Origin: Flagellimonas sp. MMG031
GTDB lineage: Bacteria > Bacteroidota > Bacteroidia > Flavobacteriales > Flavobacteriaceae
Reading direction: 5' to 3'
Assembly (NCBI RefSeq): GCF_040112705.1
Contig: NZ_CP157804.1
Span: 3,696,075 to 3,760,074 of the forward strand
Length of the DNA stretch: 64,000 nt
The translations under genes and the position numbers were made by a program. Positions 17,580 through 26,250 of this stretch are shown here, one piece after another. The notes below the pieces were generated by a model that was not told the DNA's origin, ran no database searches, and worked only from the letters and a program-made list of their open reading frames with translations. Numbering within the stretch: the first letter of the stretch is position 1; each line of letters begins with the position of its first letter.

Positions 17580-19256
17580 TTAGTCAAATTTCAACACCTC
17601 GCCAATAGGTTGCCCGGTTGTACCATTTGGGAAAGCGATTCCCAATAAAGTGGCAATGGTAGGGGCTATATCGGAAATCTCCGTGCGGTTTACCGTACTT
17701 CCCTGTTGAATGCCTTTCCCATATAATAAAAGGGGGACATGGGTATCATAAATCTGTGGAGAACCATGGGTGGAACCTGTTCGGCTGTAAGAGATAAAGC
17801 CTACATTGGGCACCAAGAGAACATCCCCGGAACGTTTTTGGTTATACCCATTTTGCAAAATGTATGGAATCCCCTTGGTATACTCATTCTCCCACATTTG
17901 ATGCCCTGTATATACCTGGGCAATTCCCTCATAAGAAAGTAGTTCTTTGGCGATGGCCTCTTGGGCATCATCCAGATCGATATCCAAATTGGCCAGAATG
18001 GTATGGTCCAAAAACAATTGATAATTGGATAGATCTCTCACCACATCGGTGGTCCCATAAGTGTATTGAAGAAATGTATTGAACTTTTCGCGCATGCCAC
18101 CCATATCCAAATATCCGGCGGGAATCTTTGCATCCATCAAAAAAGAGGGTACGTGAATCGCCGCGTGATCGGCGGTCAGAAAAACGGTGTATTCACCTTT
18201 GCCCACTTTTTCGTCCAAAGTGGATAAAATTCTTTCCAAATCTTGGTCTAGTCTAATGTAGGTATCCTCGATTTCTTTGGAATTCACTCCAAAAAAGTGA
18301 CCTACGTAATCCGTGCTTGAAAAACTGATGGCCAAGAAATCGGTTATGGTATCCGCTCCCAAATCCTCTCCTTCCAAAGCGGCCAAGGCAAAATCGGCCG
18401 TGATGCTATTTCCATAGGGGCTTCTCCTGATCAAATCGAACTGACCGTTTTGGTCCCAAATGGCTGGTAAATCATGTGGAAAGGCATTACTGGTTTCACC
18501 CTTCTGCAATCCTTCATAATTGTTGGCATCCAGTCCACTTTCAACATAAGTTTCAATCGGTTTTAGGGTAGTCCAAGGCTTTTTGTATGCCTCAACCTTA
18601 TCGGAAGCGTTAAAATCGGCTACCCATTGTGGCAATTCATCCATATAATAGGAACTGGTGATCCAATTTCCGGTTTCACCTCCTTCAAACCAATAGGCCG
18701 CATTGGCGGTATGTCCTGCAGGAAGTATGGCCCCTCTATCCTTCAAGGCAACACCTATCACCTTCCCACGCATTTGGGTATGTAACCGCAATTGATCGGT
18801 AATGGTGGTAGTCAACATTCGGTGCGGCGACATTTTTCCCAAATCCGAAGTAGTACCCACAGATTCATAGGCATCATCGCCTGCACAGTAGACGTCTTTT
18901 CCCAATTCCTTGTCGAACCAATCATTACCGATAATACCGTGTACCGCAGGGGTCGTTCCCGTGTAAACAGAGGTATGTCCTGGCCCCGTGCTGGTAGGCG
19001 CATAGTTAAAATGGTTGTTTTTACAATTGAAACCTTCGTTTACCAATCGTTTAAAACCGCCCTCCCCATATTGATTCCAAAAACGGGTAAGATAATCGTA
19101 GCGCATTTGGTCCACCACAATACCGACCACCAATTTAGGCTGGTGTGCAATTGGAGCAGGTAGCGGTTCAGGGGCAGCATTTTTTCTTCGTTGGCCATAG
19201 GTTAGACTGATCATGCTCAAAGCCAAAACAGAAAGGATAAGGTTGGTCGTTCTCAT
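17580..19256 (-). CDS. PafA-type alkaline phosphatase family protein
   Basis: A 558-residue secreted phosphatase of the alkaline phosphatase/nucleotide pyrophosphatase superfamily. A signal peptide ends near SLTYGQ. The metal-binding GIVVDQMRYDYL, the threonine nucleophile Thr90 in PTSTGPGHTSVYTG, Asn110 in IIGNDWFD, and the Lys171/Arg173 pair in ALKDRGAIL match the residues that define the calcium-independent PafA monoesterases. HADH-type zinc ligands are also seen (TADHAA, GSTHG). It likely releases phosphate from organic monoesters in the periplasm or outside. It is convergent with the repeat-protein gene, 18 bp away. No Pho-box-like site was recognised. Confidence 0.92.
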   Translation of the reverse strand: MRTTNLILSVLALSMISLTYGQRRKNAAPEPLPAPIAHQPKLVVGIVVDQMRYDYLTRFWNQYGEGGFKRLVNEGFNCKNNHFNYAPTSTGPGHTSVYTGTTPAVHGIIGNDWFDKELGKDVYCAGDDAYESVGTTSDLGKMSPHRMLTTTITDQLRLHTQMRGKVIGVALKDRGAILPAGHTANAAYWFEGGETGNWITSSYYMDELPQWVADFNASDKVEAYKKPWTTLKPIETYVESGLDANNYEGLQKGETSNAFPHDLPAIWDQNGQFDLIRRSPYGNSITADFALAALEGEDLGADTITDFLAISFSSTDYVGHFFGVNSKEIEDTYIRLDQDLERILSTLDEKVGKGEYTVFLTADHAAIHVPSFLMDAKIPAGYLDMGGMREKFNTFLQYTYGTTDVVRDLSNYQLFLDHTILANLDIDLDDAQEAIAKELLSYEGIAQVYTGHQMWENEYTKGIPYILQNGYNQKRSGDVLLVPNVGFISYSRTGSTHGSPQIYDTHVPLLLYGKGIQQGSTVNRTEISDIAPTIATLLGIAFPNGTTGQPIGEVLKFD

Positions 19257-19371
19257 AAAAGGATTTATTCAAATAAGGACAAAACTATTGATTTCTGCCG
19301 TTTAAAAATTTAAATGAAGGTTAAATGCTCCACAATATTCTTATTTTTATCACCTCAAGTCCATTAAACGC

Positions 19372-20109
19372 ATGAAATACCTAGCAGCGATTGGAAAATA
19401 CTTCATCATGGTTTGGGAAGTATTTAAAAAACCTACCAAGTGGGGCATCATGAAGACCTTGATCCTCAAGGAAATTGATGAGTTGATTTTTGGGGCCATG
19501 GGCATCATCATCTTCATCTCCTTTTTTATTGGAGGTGTTGTTACCATACAGACCGCACTCAACCTGAACAATCCCCTACTTCCAAAAAGTTTGATAGGAT
19601 TTGCGACCAGGCAATCGGTTATTCTGGAATTTGCCCCGACCTTTACCTCCATCATCATGGCCGGTAAAGTGGGCTCCTACATCACCTCTAGTATTGGAAC
19701 CATGCGGGTTACCGAACAGATTGACGCCCTAGAGGTTATGGGCATCAACTCACTGAACTACCTTGTTTTTCCAAAGATTATCGCCACGATGATGTACCCC
19801 TTCGCGGTTGCTATTTCCATGTTTGTGGGTATTTTGGGCGGATGGGTCGCCGCAGTATTTGGTGGTTTTGCGCCAAGTGGGGATTTTATACAAGGACTAC
19901 AAATGGATTTTGATTCGTACCACGTGACCTATGCATTCATCAAATCGGTCGTGTTTGCCTTTGTGATCGCAACGGTACCCTCATACCACGGATTTTACAT
20001 GACAGGTGGTGCACTTGAGGTTGGAAAAGCCAGTACCACCTCCTTCGTATGGACCAGTGTGGTGATCATTATAGCGAATTATGTACTAACGCAATTGTTG
20101 CTGGGCTAA
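19372..20109 (+). CDS. MlaE-family ABC transporter permease
   Basis: A 245-residue inner-membrane protein with five to six helices and the conserved MlaE segments (GGVVTIQTALNL, EFAPTFTSIIMAGKVGSYITSSIGTMRVTEQIDALEVMG, LVFPKIIATM). The family moves phospholipids between the inner and outer membranes to keep outer-membrane asymmetry. It is joined to an ATPase gene by a TAATG overlap at 20107-20111. The MlaD-type substrate-binding subunit that normally completes the complex is not next to it. Confidence 0.93.
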   Translation: MKYLAAIGKYFIMVWEVFKKPTKWGIMKTLILKEIDELIFGAMGIIIFISFFIGGVVTIQTALNLNNPLLPKSLIGFATRQSVILEFAPTFTSIIMAGKVGSYITSSIGTMRVTEQIDALEVMGINSLNYLVFPKIIATMMYPFAVAISMFVGILGGWVAAVFGGFAPSGDFIQGLQMDFDSYHVTYAFIKSVVFAFVIATVPSYHGFYMTGGALEVGKASTTSFVWTSVVIIIANYVLTQLLLG

Positions 20110-20876
20110 TGATACAGGTAGAAAACATACACAAATCCTTCGGGGACAACCACGTATTAAAAGGTATTTCCACAGAGTTCGAAAAAGGGAAGACCAACTT
20201 GATCATTGGACAGAGTGGATCGGGTAAAACTGTTTTTATCAAATGTCTGCTTGGCCTTTTTGAGCCCGATGAAGGCAATATTTACTACAACGGCAATTGC
20301 TATTCCGAACTTTCCATAAAGGAACGAAGAAATTTGAGGCAAGAAATGGGCATGGTTTTCCAAGGCAGTGCCCTTTTTGATTCCATGACGGTGGAGGGCA
20401 ACGTGATGTTCCCTTTGGATATGTTCACCAATCAATCACAGTCCGAAAAACAAGATCGTGTGGATTTTGTGCTCAAACGGGTCAATTTGGTTGATGCCCA
20501 TAAACGATATCCTGCGGAAATTTCCGGAGGAATGCAAAAAAGGGTGGCCATAGCCCGTGCCATTGTAATGAACCCCAAATATCTGTTCTGCGATGAGCCC
20601 AATTCTGGACTTGACCCCAAAACTGCCATGCTGATTGATAACCTTATCCAAGAAATCACCCAAGAATACGACATCACTACCGTGATCAATACCCACGATA
20701 TGAACTCTGTGATGGAGATCGGGGAAAAGATTATTTTCCTAAAAAATGGCCTTAAGGAATGGGAAGGCACGAACAAGGAAATTTTCAAGACGGATAATGA
20801 GGCCGTGACCAACTTCGTTTACTCTTCCGAGCTGTTTAAAAAGGTACGGCAGATGTACATTGAAGAGCGTAACTAG
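20109..20876 (+). CDS. MlaF-like ABC transporter ATP-binding protein
   Basis: A 255-residue ATPase with Walker A GQSGSGKT, the signature ISGGMQKR, Walker B YLFCDEPNSGLD and the switch histidine in NTHDMNS. MQKR after the signature is usual in MlaF relatives. The ATG at 20109 overlaps the permease stop by one base, which indicates translational coupling and rules out the longer reading frame from 20049. With the permease it likely forms the cytoplasmic motor of a lipid transporter. Confidence 0.94.
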   Translation: MIQVENIHKSFGDNHVLKGISTEFEKGKTNLIIGQSGSGKTVFIKCLLGLFEPDEGNIYYNGNCYSELSIKERRNLRQEMGMVFQGSALFDSMTVEGNVMFPLDMFTNQSQSEKQDRVDFVLKRVNLVDAHKRYPAEISGGMQKRVAIARAIVMNPKYLFCDEPNSGLDPKTAMLIDNLIQEITQEYDITTVINTHDMNSVMEIGEKIIFLKNGLKEWEGTNKEIFKTDNEAVTNFVYSSELFKKVRQMYIEERN

Positions 20877-20896
20877 TTTGAAGGTATCAAAACAAA

Positions 20897-22351
20897 TCAG
20901 TTGGCCTCTTTGATGACCAAGGTGCTATCCTGCAAACGAAGTTTTAGCCAAGCTAACATCTTTTTAGTGTCGGCCTGCTTTTCGGAAGCACTAACGCCGT
21001 TCTTCCAATCCACTTCAAAAACCGGAATGGTATCCACCTTTTTGAAATCGGTACGTAGTTGGTAGGAAAATCCCAAGGACTCAATATTTTGATAGTTGGC
21101 CTTGGCCTCCGCGCTAATATTCTGAAATGGAATCTGTTTGCCCGTGTTCTTGGTCAAGCTGGCCAATTCTTCCTCCAATAACCTGATCTGTTCATCCTTG
21201 TTCAAGAGTTCGGCCTTGTTCTTTTCGTACAGTTCGCTCACATAATTGAACTTCTCCTCAGAATCGTCCTTCCCCCCTTGAATAATGTGCAACTCCGCAT
21301 CTTTGAGCCTATTGTACTGGTTTTTTTGTGTGCGCCAAGTATTGACGACATTCTCTGGAACGGCCTCATCCCCCATAAATACCACTTCGATCAACGAAGT
21401 TCCATCATCCACATATTCCAATTTGGTCAGATTGTCCACATATCTTCCAGCACCCTCAAATTGATAGATTTCCACGGTTTCCTGCAAAAAACTTTGGGCC
21501 TGTTTCATAAAAAGGGATTCTTGGAACACATTATAGAAAGTGAACCCAGCGGGAATCATCACCAAAATACCGGTAATGGAGGCCAAACGTGCGATGAGTC
21601 TTCTTCGCTGCGAATTGGCATAGCGCACCATGGGAAATCGCAAAAACTTGATGACCAAAAAAGTGGCCAAACCTATAAATATGGTGTTGATGATAAACAG
21701 GTACATCGCCCCTGCAGCATACCATGGCTTCCCAATGGCCAGTCCAAAACCGACCGTACAGAGCGGTGGCATCAGGGCCGTAGCGATGGCCACACCGAAA
21801 ATAACACTGGCGATGGTCCCTTTTTTGGCACGTGCAATCACCAGGGCAAGTCCACCGAAAAATGCGATGAGCACATCCCGGATATCTGGCTTGGTACGGG
21901 CGAGCAACTCCGAAGATTCATCCCTTAAAGGAAAAAGGTAGAAAAACAAAAATGCGGTAATGACACTCAAGGTGACCATGACCGTGAAGTTTTTAAGCGA
22001 TCGTCGCAACGTATCGATGTCATTGATGGCCAACGACATGCCCATCCCCAAAATGGGACCCATCAAAGGGGAGATAAGCATTGCTCCAATTACCACTGCG
22101 GTAGAGTTGGCATTCAACCCGATGGATGCAATAAATATCGAACACACCAAAATCCAAGAGGTATGCCCTTTAAAAGGGATATCCGCTATAATGGATTCCT
22201 TGGTGGCTGCCGCATCCGTATTGGAGCGAATTTCCAATAAATCGGAGAGGAACTTGCGTACACTCCCCAACAGTCCCTTAAAATCCTTTTTCACCTCATC
22301 CCCGCTATCCTGACCAGGAGAGGTGTCCACTTGTTTTTGATCTTCACTCAT
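20897..22351 (-). CDS. DUF389 family membrane protein
   Basis: A 484-residue protein matching the DUF389 (TIGR00341) family: GAMLISPLMGPILGMGMSLA, an FGGLALVIARAKKGTIASVIFGVAIATALMPP-type region, and a long hydrophilic C-terminal part (about residues 265-484) with coiled-coil character (KNKAELLNKDEQIRLLEEELASL). About six helices lie between residues 60 and 260. The function of the family is not settled. The gene ends near the convergent ABC genes. The mannose-1-phosphate guanylyltransferase gene lies 3 bp upstream on the same strand, so the two probably share a transcript. Confidence 0.88.
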   Translation of the reverse strand: MSEDQKQVDTSPGQDSGDEVKKDFKGLLGSVRKFLSDLLEIRSNTDAAATKESIIADIPFKGHTSWILVCSIFIASIGLNANSTAVVIGAMLISPLMGPILGMGMSLAINDIDTLRRSLKNFTVMVTLSVITAFLFFYLFPLRDESSELLARTKPDIRDVLIAFFGGLALVIARAKKGTIASVIFGVAIATALMPPLCTVGFGLAIGKPWYAAGAMYLFIINTIFIGLATFLVIKFLRFPMVRYANSQRRRLIARLASITGILVMIPAGFTFYNVFQESLFMKQAQSFLQETVEIYQFEGAGRYVDNLTKLEYVDDGTSLIEVVFMGDEAVPENVVNTWRTQKNQYNRLKDAELHIIQGGKDDSEEKFNYVSELYEKNKAELLNKDEQIRLLEEELASLTKNTGKQIPFQNISAEAKANYQNIESLGFSYQLRTDFKKVDTIPVFEVDWKNGVSASEKQADTKKMLAWLKLRLQDSTLVIKEAN

Positions 22352-22354
22352 GTA

Positions 22355-23434
22355 TTATGCAAACTGGTCCCCAAACGAATCCTTTACTTGGTTCAAAACC
22401 TTTTTTATATCCTGTTGTTTATCCTTTGGATAAATCAAAAGTACATCTTCTTTATCCACAATGATATAATCTTCCAGACCATCCACCACGACCACTTTAT
22501 CCTTAGGCGTACGAATCATATTCCCCTTGGCATTTTCCAACAGCGTTTTGGCATTCACGACTGCATTCTCATTTGGATCCTTATCCAATTTATCATACAA
22601 TGCGCCCCAAGTCCCCAGATCGTTCCAATCGAAGGTGGCGGGCAAAGTGTAAATAGATTTGGATTGTTCCAAGATAGCGTAATCAATGGAGATGTTTTCT
22701 GCCTTGGCATAGTTTTCTTGAATAAAGGTCGTCTCCTTTGCTGTGTTGTAGGCAGAAATGCCTTTTTCAAACAATGCATATTGATCGCGCTGATATTTCT
22801 TGAAAGCATTCACGATGGTTTCCACGCTCCACATAAAAATTCCGGCATTCCACAAAAAGTTTCCTTGCGCCAAGAATTCCTTTGCAGTTTCATAATCTGG
22901 TTTTTCACGGAACTGAGACACCTTTTTCAGGTTGTCGTCACTTCCTTTTTCAAATTCGATGTAGCCAAAGCCGGTATTGGGGAAGGTTGGCTGTATGCCC
23001 AAGGTGCATAGCGCTTTTTCCTGTTGGCATTTATCAAAGCAGGCAATCACGTCATTTTCAAAAGCCGCCTCATCCTCAATCCAATGGTCACTGGGCGCCA
23101 CGATGATAACGGCATTAGGATTCATTTTCTGAATCTTGAGTGAAGCATACAAGATACAGGGTGCGGTATTGCGCATGGCAGGTTCCAACACCACTTGATC
23201 CTGTTTCACCATAGGCAATTGCTCCAATACCAAATCGTTGTAGCGTTCATTGGTGAGGATTAAAATGTTTTCTGTTGGAATAAATCGGTTCAAACGATCA
23301 AAGGTCTTTTGGATCAAGGTTTTTCCCGTTCCCAACATATCGTGAAACTGCTTAGGGTTGGCGGATGTACTCACGGGCCAAAACCGGGAACCCACTCCCC
23401 CGGCCATCAATATGGCATAATAATTCTTGTTCAT
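22355..23434 (-). CDS. Mannose-1-phosphate guanylyltransferase
   Basis: Nucleotidyltransferase that makes GDP-mannose from mannose-1-phosphate and GTP for surface polysaccharide synthesis. The N-terminal signature YAILMAGGVGSRFWP and the NPKQFHDMLG lysine motif define the family, and VAPSDHWI and FGYIEFEKG are conserved inner motifs. The 359-residue length fits the monofunctional form without a C-terminal isomerase domain. The ATG at 23434 gives a normal N-terminus; an in-frame ATG at 23452 would add MEEHIQ. Confidence 0.93.
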   Translation of the reverse strand: MNKNYYAILMAGGVGSRFWPVSTSANPKQFHDMLGTGKTLIQKTFDRLNRFIPTENILILTNERYNDLVLEQLPMVKQDQVVLEPAMRNTAPCILYASLKIQKMNPNAVIIVAPSDHWIEDEAAFENDVIACFDKCQQEKALCTLGIQPTFPNTGFGYIEFEKGSDDNLKKVSQFREKPDYETAKEFLAQGNFLWNAGIFMWSVETIVNAFKKYQRDQYALFEKGISAYNTAKETTFIQENYAKAENISIDYAILEQSKSIYTLPATFDWNDLGTWGALYDKLDKDPNENAVVNAKTLLENAKGNMIRTPKDKVVVVDGLEDYIIVDKEDVLLIYPKDKQQDIKKVLNQVKDSFGDQFA

Positions 23435-23450
23435 TTGTATATGTTCTTCC

Positions 23451-23470
23451 ATTCCTGCGCAGGCAGGAAT
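23451..23470. repeat. Intergenic palindrome
   Basis: ATTCCTGC and GCAGGAAT form an 8-bp stem around GCAG, with CCTGCGCAGG as an inner perfect palindrome. It looks like the short GC-rich REP-type sequences scattered in flavobacterial intergenic DNA. It lacks a T tract, so it is not a clear terminator. Confidence 0.5.
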
Positions 23471-23497
23471 CCATTTTGATTTTTCATTACGGATGGT

Positions 23498-24100
23498 TTA
23501 TTCAACCAACTCCACTTCGGCATTAGGCTGAAACAAATATACTCTGCCAGTGGACAATTCCACGCATTCGTATCGCTTTACTTTCTTGTTTCCTTTTTTG
23601 AACAACCTGCCATTATACAACCTAAAAACACTTCCTGCGGGCAACTCGTACACATACTGATGTTCCCGCTCTTCCTCGTCAAACGCTTTTAACGCGATGG
23701 ACAACCTCGCATCCGTGCTACTGCTCGCCTTTGGGTTTTTAAAATGGTTCGCTATGATGGGCAACAATTGTGACGGAAATACCTCCGGCCGTATGAAAGG
23801 CACCATTAAATGCTGAAAGGTACGCTTCCACTCCATTCCGTGCGGTTTTATTCGACGACCATAGCTTTCGAAGGCCACCAAATGCGCGATTTCGTGGACG
23901 AGCGTAATCAAGAATCGATATTTGTTGAGCGAAGCGTTGACGGTAATCAGGTGCAGTCCGTTGGGCAATCTGCGGTAATCCCCATGTCGTGTAACGCGAT
24001 GATTCACAATTTTCAAATGCACCCCATGGGTTTTGATCAATTCAAAACAAGGAGCCACCGCAAGCTCTGGAAGATATTTTTGAAGGGTCATTTCCATCAT
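23498..24100 (-). CDS. SprT-like zinc metallopeptidase domain protein
   Basis: A 200-residue protein with the SprT-type zinc motif HEIAH in LVHEIAHLVAFESYG and the third ligand region PHGMEWKRTFQHL. The C-terminal part has a basic KKGNKKVKRYECVEL stretch and lacks clear zinc-ribbon cysteines. SprT-like proteins are related to DNA-protein crosslink proteases, but bacterial members have unproven roles. The start codon at 24100 (or 24097) overlaps a LytTR-like site belonging to the divergent gene, so the two could influence each other. Confidence 0.82.
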   Translation of the reverse strand: MMEMTLQKYLPELAVAPCFELIKTHGVHLKIVNHRVTRHGDYRRLPNGLHLITVNASLNKYRFLITLVHEIAHLVAFESYGRRIKPHGMEWKRTFQHLMVPFIRPEVFPSQLLPIIANHFKNPKASSSTDARLSIALKAFDEEEREHQYVYELPAGSVFRLYNGRLFKKGNKKVKRYECVELSTGRVYLFQPNAEVELVE

Positions 24101-24166
24101 TCGTCAATTGAAAACGGGCATCCGTCAATTGGTCACCTAAACTTTGCCCCAAATTTAACATCTTTA
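24098..24166 (+). promoter_or_regulatory. LytTR-type operator and promoter of the DUF413 fusion gene
   Basis: TTCGTCAAT at 24100-24108 and TCCGTCAAT at 24121-24129 are direct repeats with a 12-bp spacer. A -7-like CATCTTTA box lies at 24159-24166, again 29 bp after the second repeat. Spacing is identical to the site at 13895-13963. The box is 36 bp before the ATG at 24203, which fixes that start. Confidence 0.65.
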
Positions 24167-24202
24167 GAACGTTTTAACCCAAATCTTAAAAAATGTACAC
24201 CT

Positions 24203-25447
24203 ATGAATACTGTAAAAGATCATATGGCCTTCAGAAAGTTAAAAATTGAGTGCTCTTTTATGCGACCGGTTTTAACACCCGAAGAATACGAAATATTAAA
24301 TGAGTTCGGTGCATGGATGAATGCCCTTTACGATGGCACTTTGACACCACTGACCAAAAAACAGGAGGAGTTTTGCCAAAATCTTGACACTGATGCACCC
24401 CCTACCGAAAAGTATGCGAGGATTTTTTGGTTGTACTTGAAAAGGAAGGAACTTTTTAAGCAAAACAAACTGAGCAATCAAAAAAAGCTTATGAAAGATG
24501 ATAGGGAGGATTGGAAGAAAATAAGAAAAATGAGGTTCTTGATATGCAGCCTTATGGTCTTAGGTTTTACTTGGGTATCCGCTCAGGGCAAATCGTTATC
24601 CCATCAATTGTGGGAACGGGTTAAAGATTGTCAAGCCTTACTTGATGACACCGACAATGGTGAAAAACTTGATTTTAACAAGATTGATGACTCCAAAAAC
24701 GGATACTTAAAAATATGGGGCAGCTACCCTACTTGCGGATGTACCTGCAGCTCAACTGTTGGGGCTTACCGGGACATCCATGGAGGATACACCTTCCTCC
24801 AAAAAGAAGAATCCTCTTGTGACTGGCGAAAGTCAATCTCATCCAACAAAGATTTGGCCGTAATCCTTCCTGATAGTTTTGATATTCGTGTTTTTTCCAA
24901 AAGCCAAGCACTCATAAAACCCAAGTATGCTCTTTTTTTCTTGGATGTGGAGATACCGAGATTTGGAACTGACACCAAATTCACATTAAAACTTATTCCC
25001 TTTGGGATTTTAAAACCAGAGGAAAATTCCTTGATTACTTATAATTATTCAGAATACAATATAGGGAAGGAAAAAAACGCCATCGCTCCGAAATTCATTC
25101 AAAATCTAAAGCATATAGTGGCTAAAATCAATGATGGCAAAACCTTAATGCATTTATTGAACAAAAACTATGACAGCATCAACCCAAACGACAAAAAATA
25201 CATCGAACAAAATGTTCTCGGGAAGGCTTCATCAAATCGTATCAAATCATTGGATGAACTAACCGAAACGCTAATCCTACTTAAAAATGCGTACGATGTT
25301 TATTCAGAATTAGATTTTATGTCGGTTATGATGAAATGGAACAAGGAAAAAGGAAGGTTTGAGATTAAATCTAAAGGTGATTTACCTAAACCCGTTTCAT
25401 TTAAAGAATTCATTTTGGAAAATGAATTCTGGGTGCCCGTCTGTTGA
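24203..25447 (+). CDS. DUF413 (MaoP-like) domain fused in frame to a secreted-type protein
   Basis: A 414-residue reading frame with two unlike parts. Residues 1-95 match the DUF413/MaoP pattern (FRKLKIECSF...LTPEEYEILNEFGAWMNALYDGTLTPLTKKQEEFC), a small cytoplasmic domain. Then an apparent signal peptide begins at Met110 (base 24530: KIRKMRFLICSLMVLGFTWVSAQG), followed by about 285 residues with a CGCTCSS motif and no recognised family. Either this is a true fusion with an internal membrane segment, or a stop codon was lost between two genes and translation also starts at 24491 or 24530. The LytTR-like promoter just upstream supports 24203 as the first start. The function is unknown. Confidence 0.6.
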   Translation: MNTVKDHMAFRKLKIECSFMRPVLTPEEYEILNEFGAWMNALYDGTLTPLTKKQEEFCQNLDTDAPPTEKYARIFWLYLKRKELFKQNKLSNQKKLMKDDREDWKKIRKMRFLICSLMVLGFTWVSAQGKSLSHQLWERVKDCQALLDDTDNGEKLDFNKIDDSKNGYLKIWGSYPTCGCTCSSTVGAYRDIHGGYTFLQKEESSCDWRKSISSNKDLAVILPDSFDIRVFSKSQALIKPKYALFFLDVEIPRFGTDTKFTLKLIPFGILKPEENSLITYNYSEYNIGKEKNAIAPKFIQNLKHIVAKINDGKTLMHLLNKNYDSINPNDKKYIEQNVLGKASSNRIKSLDELTETLILLKNAYDVYSELDFMSVMMKWNKEKGRFEIKSKGDLPKPVSFKEFILENEFWVPVC

Positions 25448-25466
25448 AAAGCACAGTAATCAATCC

Positions 25467-26144
25467 CTACGGCGTACTATTGCTTACCTGCAACAACTTG
25501 CCGTTGTAGAGTTTTTGCCCTGTCAATGCAAAATCCTTGATGTAGGTCGCCATCTCTAAGGCGGTGACGGGGGCTTTGTACCCTGGAAAGGCTTCCTCCA
25601 ACATTTCGGTCTGTACCGCGCCCAAGGCCAACACATTAAAACTGGGTCCGGTTTCTTTGTACTCCTCGGCCAACAGTTCGGTTAGCGTAATCACGGCCCC
25701 TTTGCTGGAACTGTATGCGGATAGTCCCGGAAACTTCATGCTGCCCTGCACGCCACCCATGGAGCTCACCGTTACCACATGCCCTTGCTGACCCATCATA
25801 GGCAAAACGGCTCTTGTCATTTCGGCCACACCAAAGACATTTACTTTGTAAACCCTTTCAAATTCTTCCGTAGTCGTTTCAGAAAATGGCTTGTTCAGCA
25901 AGCTGCCTGCATTATTAATTAGTACGTCCACCACATGCCAATCTTCCAAAAAGCCCAATAGCTTTTGATAGTCCTTTGGATTGCCCAAATCAAAGGGAAA
26001 GGAGTCCACATTGGGCAAATTGAGCTTCTTTACCGGTGCTTCATTACGGGACAAGGCCAACACTTGATGTCCTTCCCGCGCAAAAAGCTTAACCAGTTCA
26101 AATCCTATTCCCCTACTCGTTCCTGTTATTATGATATTGGCCAT
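25467..26144 (-). CDS. Short-chain dehydrogenase/reductase
   Basis: A 225-residue classical SDR. It has the dinucleotide-binding loop TGTSRGIGFEL, NNAG at about residues 77-80, a catalytic serine in VTVSSMGG, and the YSSSK active-site motif (Tyr-x3-Lys). NAD(P)-dependent oxidation or reduction of an unknown alcohol or carbonyl is expected. It is downstream of the M28 peptidase gene on the same strand, separated by a palindrome-containing gap. Confidence 0.9.
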   Translation of the reverse strand: MANIIITGTSRGIGFELVKLFAREGHQVLALSRNEAPVKKLNLPNVDSFPFDLGNPKDYQKLLGFLEDWHVVDVLINNAGSLLNKPFSETTTEEFERVYKVNVFGVAEMTRAVLPMMGQQGHVVTVSSMGGVQGSMKFPGLSAYSSSKGAVITLTELLAEEYKETGPSFNVLALGAVQTEMLEEAFPGYKAPVTALEMATYIKDFALTGQKLYNGKLLQVSNSTP

Positions 26145-26160
26145 ATGTTATTGCATTTAT

Positions 26161-26182
26161 GATTCCCGAGAAATCGGGAATC
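26161..26182. repeat. Intergenic hairpin
   Basis: GATTCCCGA and TCGGGAATC form a perfect 9-bp stem with a GAAA tetraloop, between the M28 peptidase and SDR genes. There is no clear T tract, so it could be an RNA processing or stabilising hairpin or a REP-type palindrome. Confidence 0.5.
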
Positions 26183-26250
26183 TGTAAAAACCTTCACACC
26201 TTACCTGTCTGCCCATACATCCGCCAGAAGCTCGATGTGATACTTTAAAC

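Noticed and set aside
21278..21928. 216-codon plus-strand frame inside the DUF389 gene
   Set aside because: It is antisense to a conserved membrane protein gene and its translation (His/Asn-rich) resembles no protein.
23810..24202. N-terminal extension of the DUF413 fusion frame
   Set aside because: It runs antisense through sprT and the LytTR-like promoter; a box at 24159-24166 sets the transcript start just before ATG 24203.
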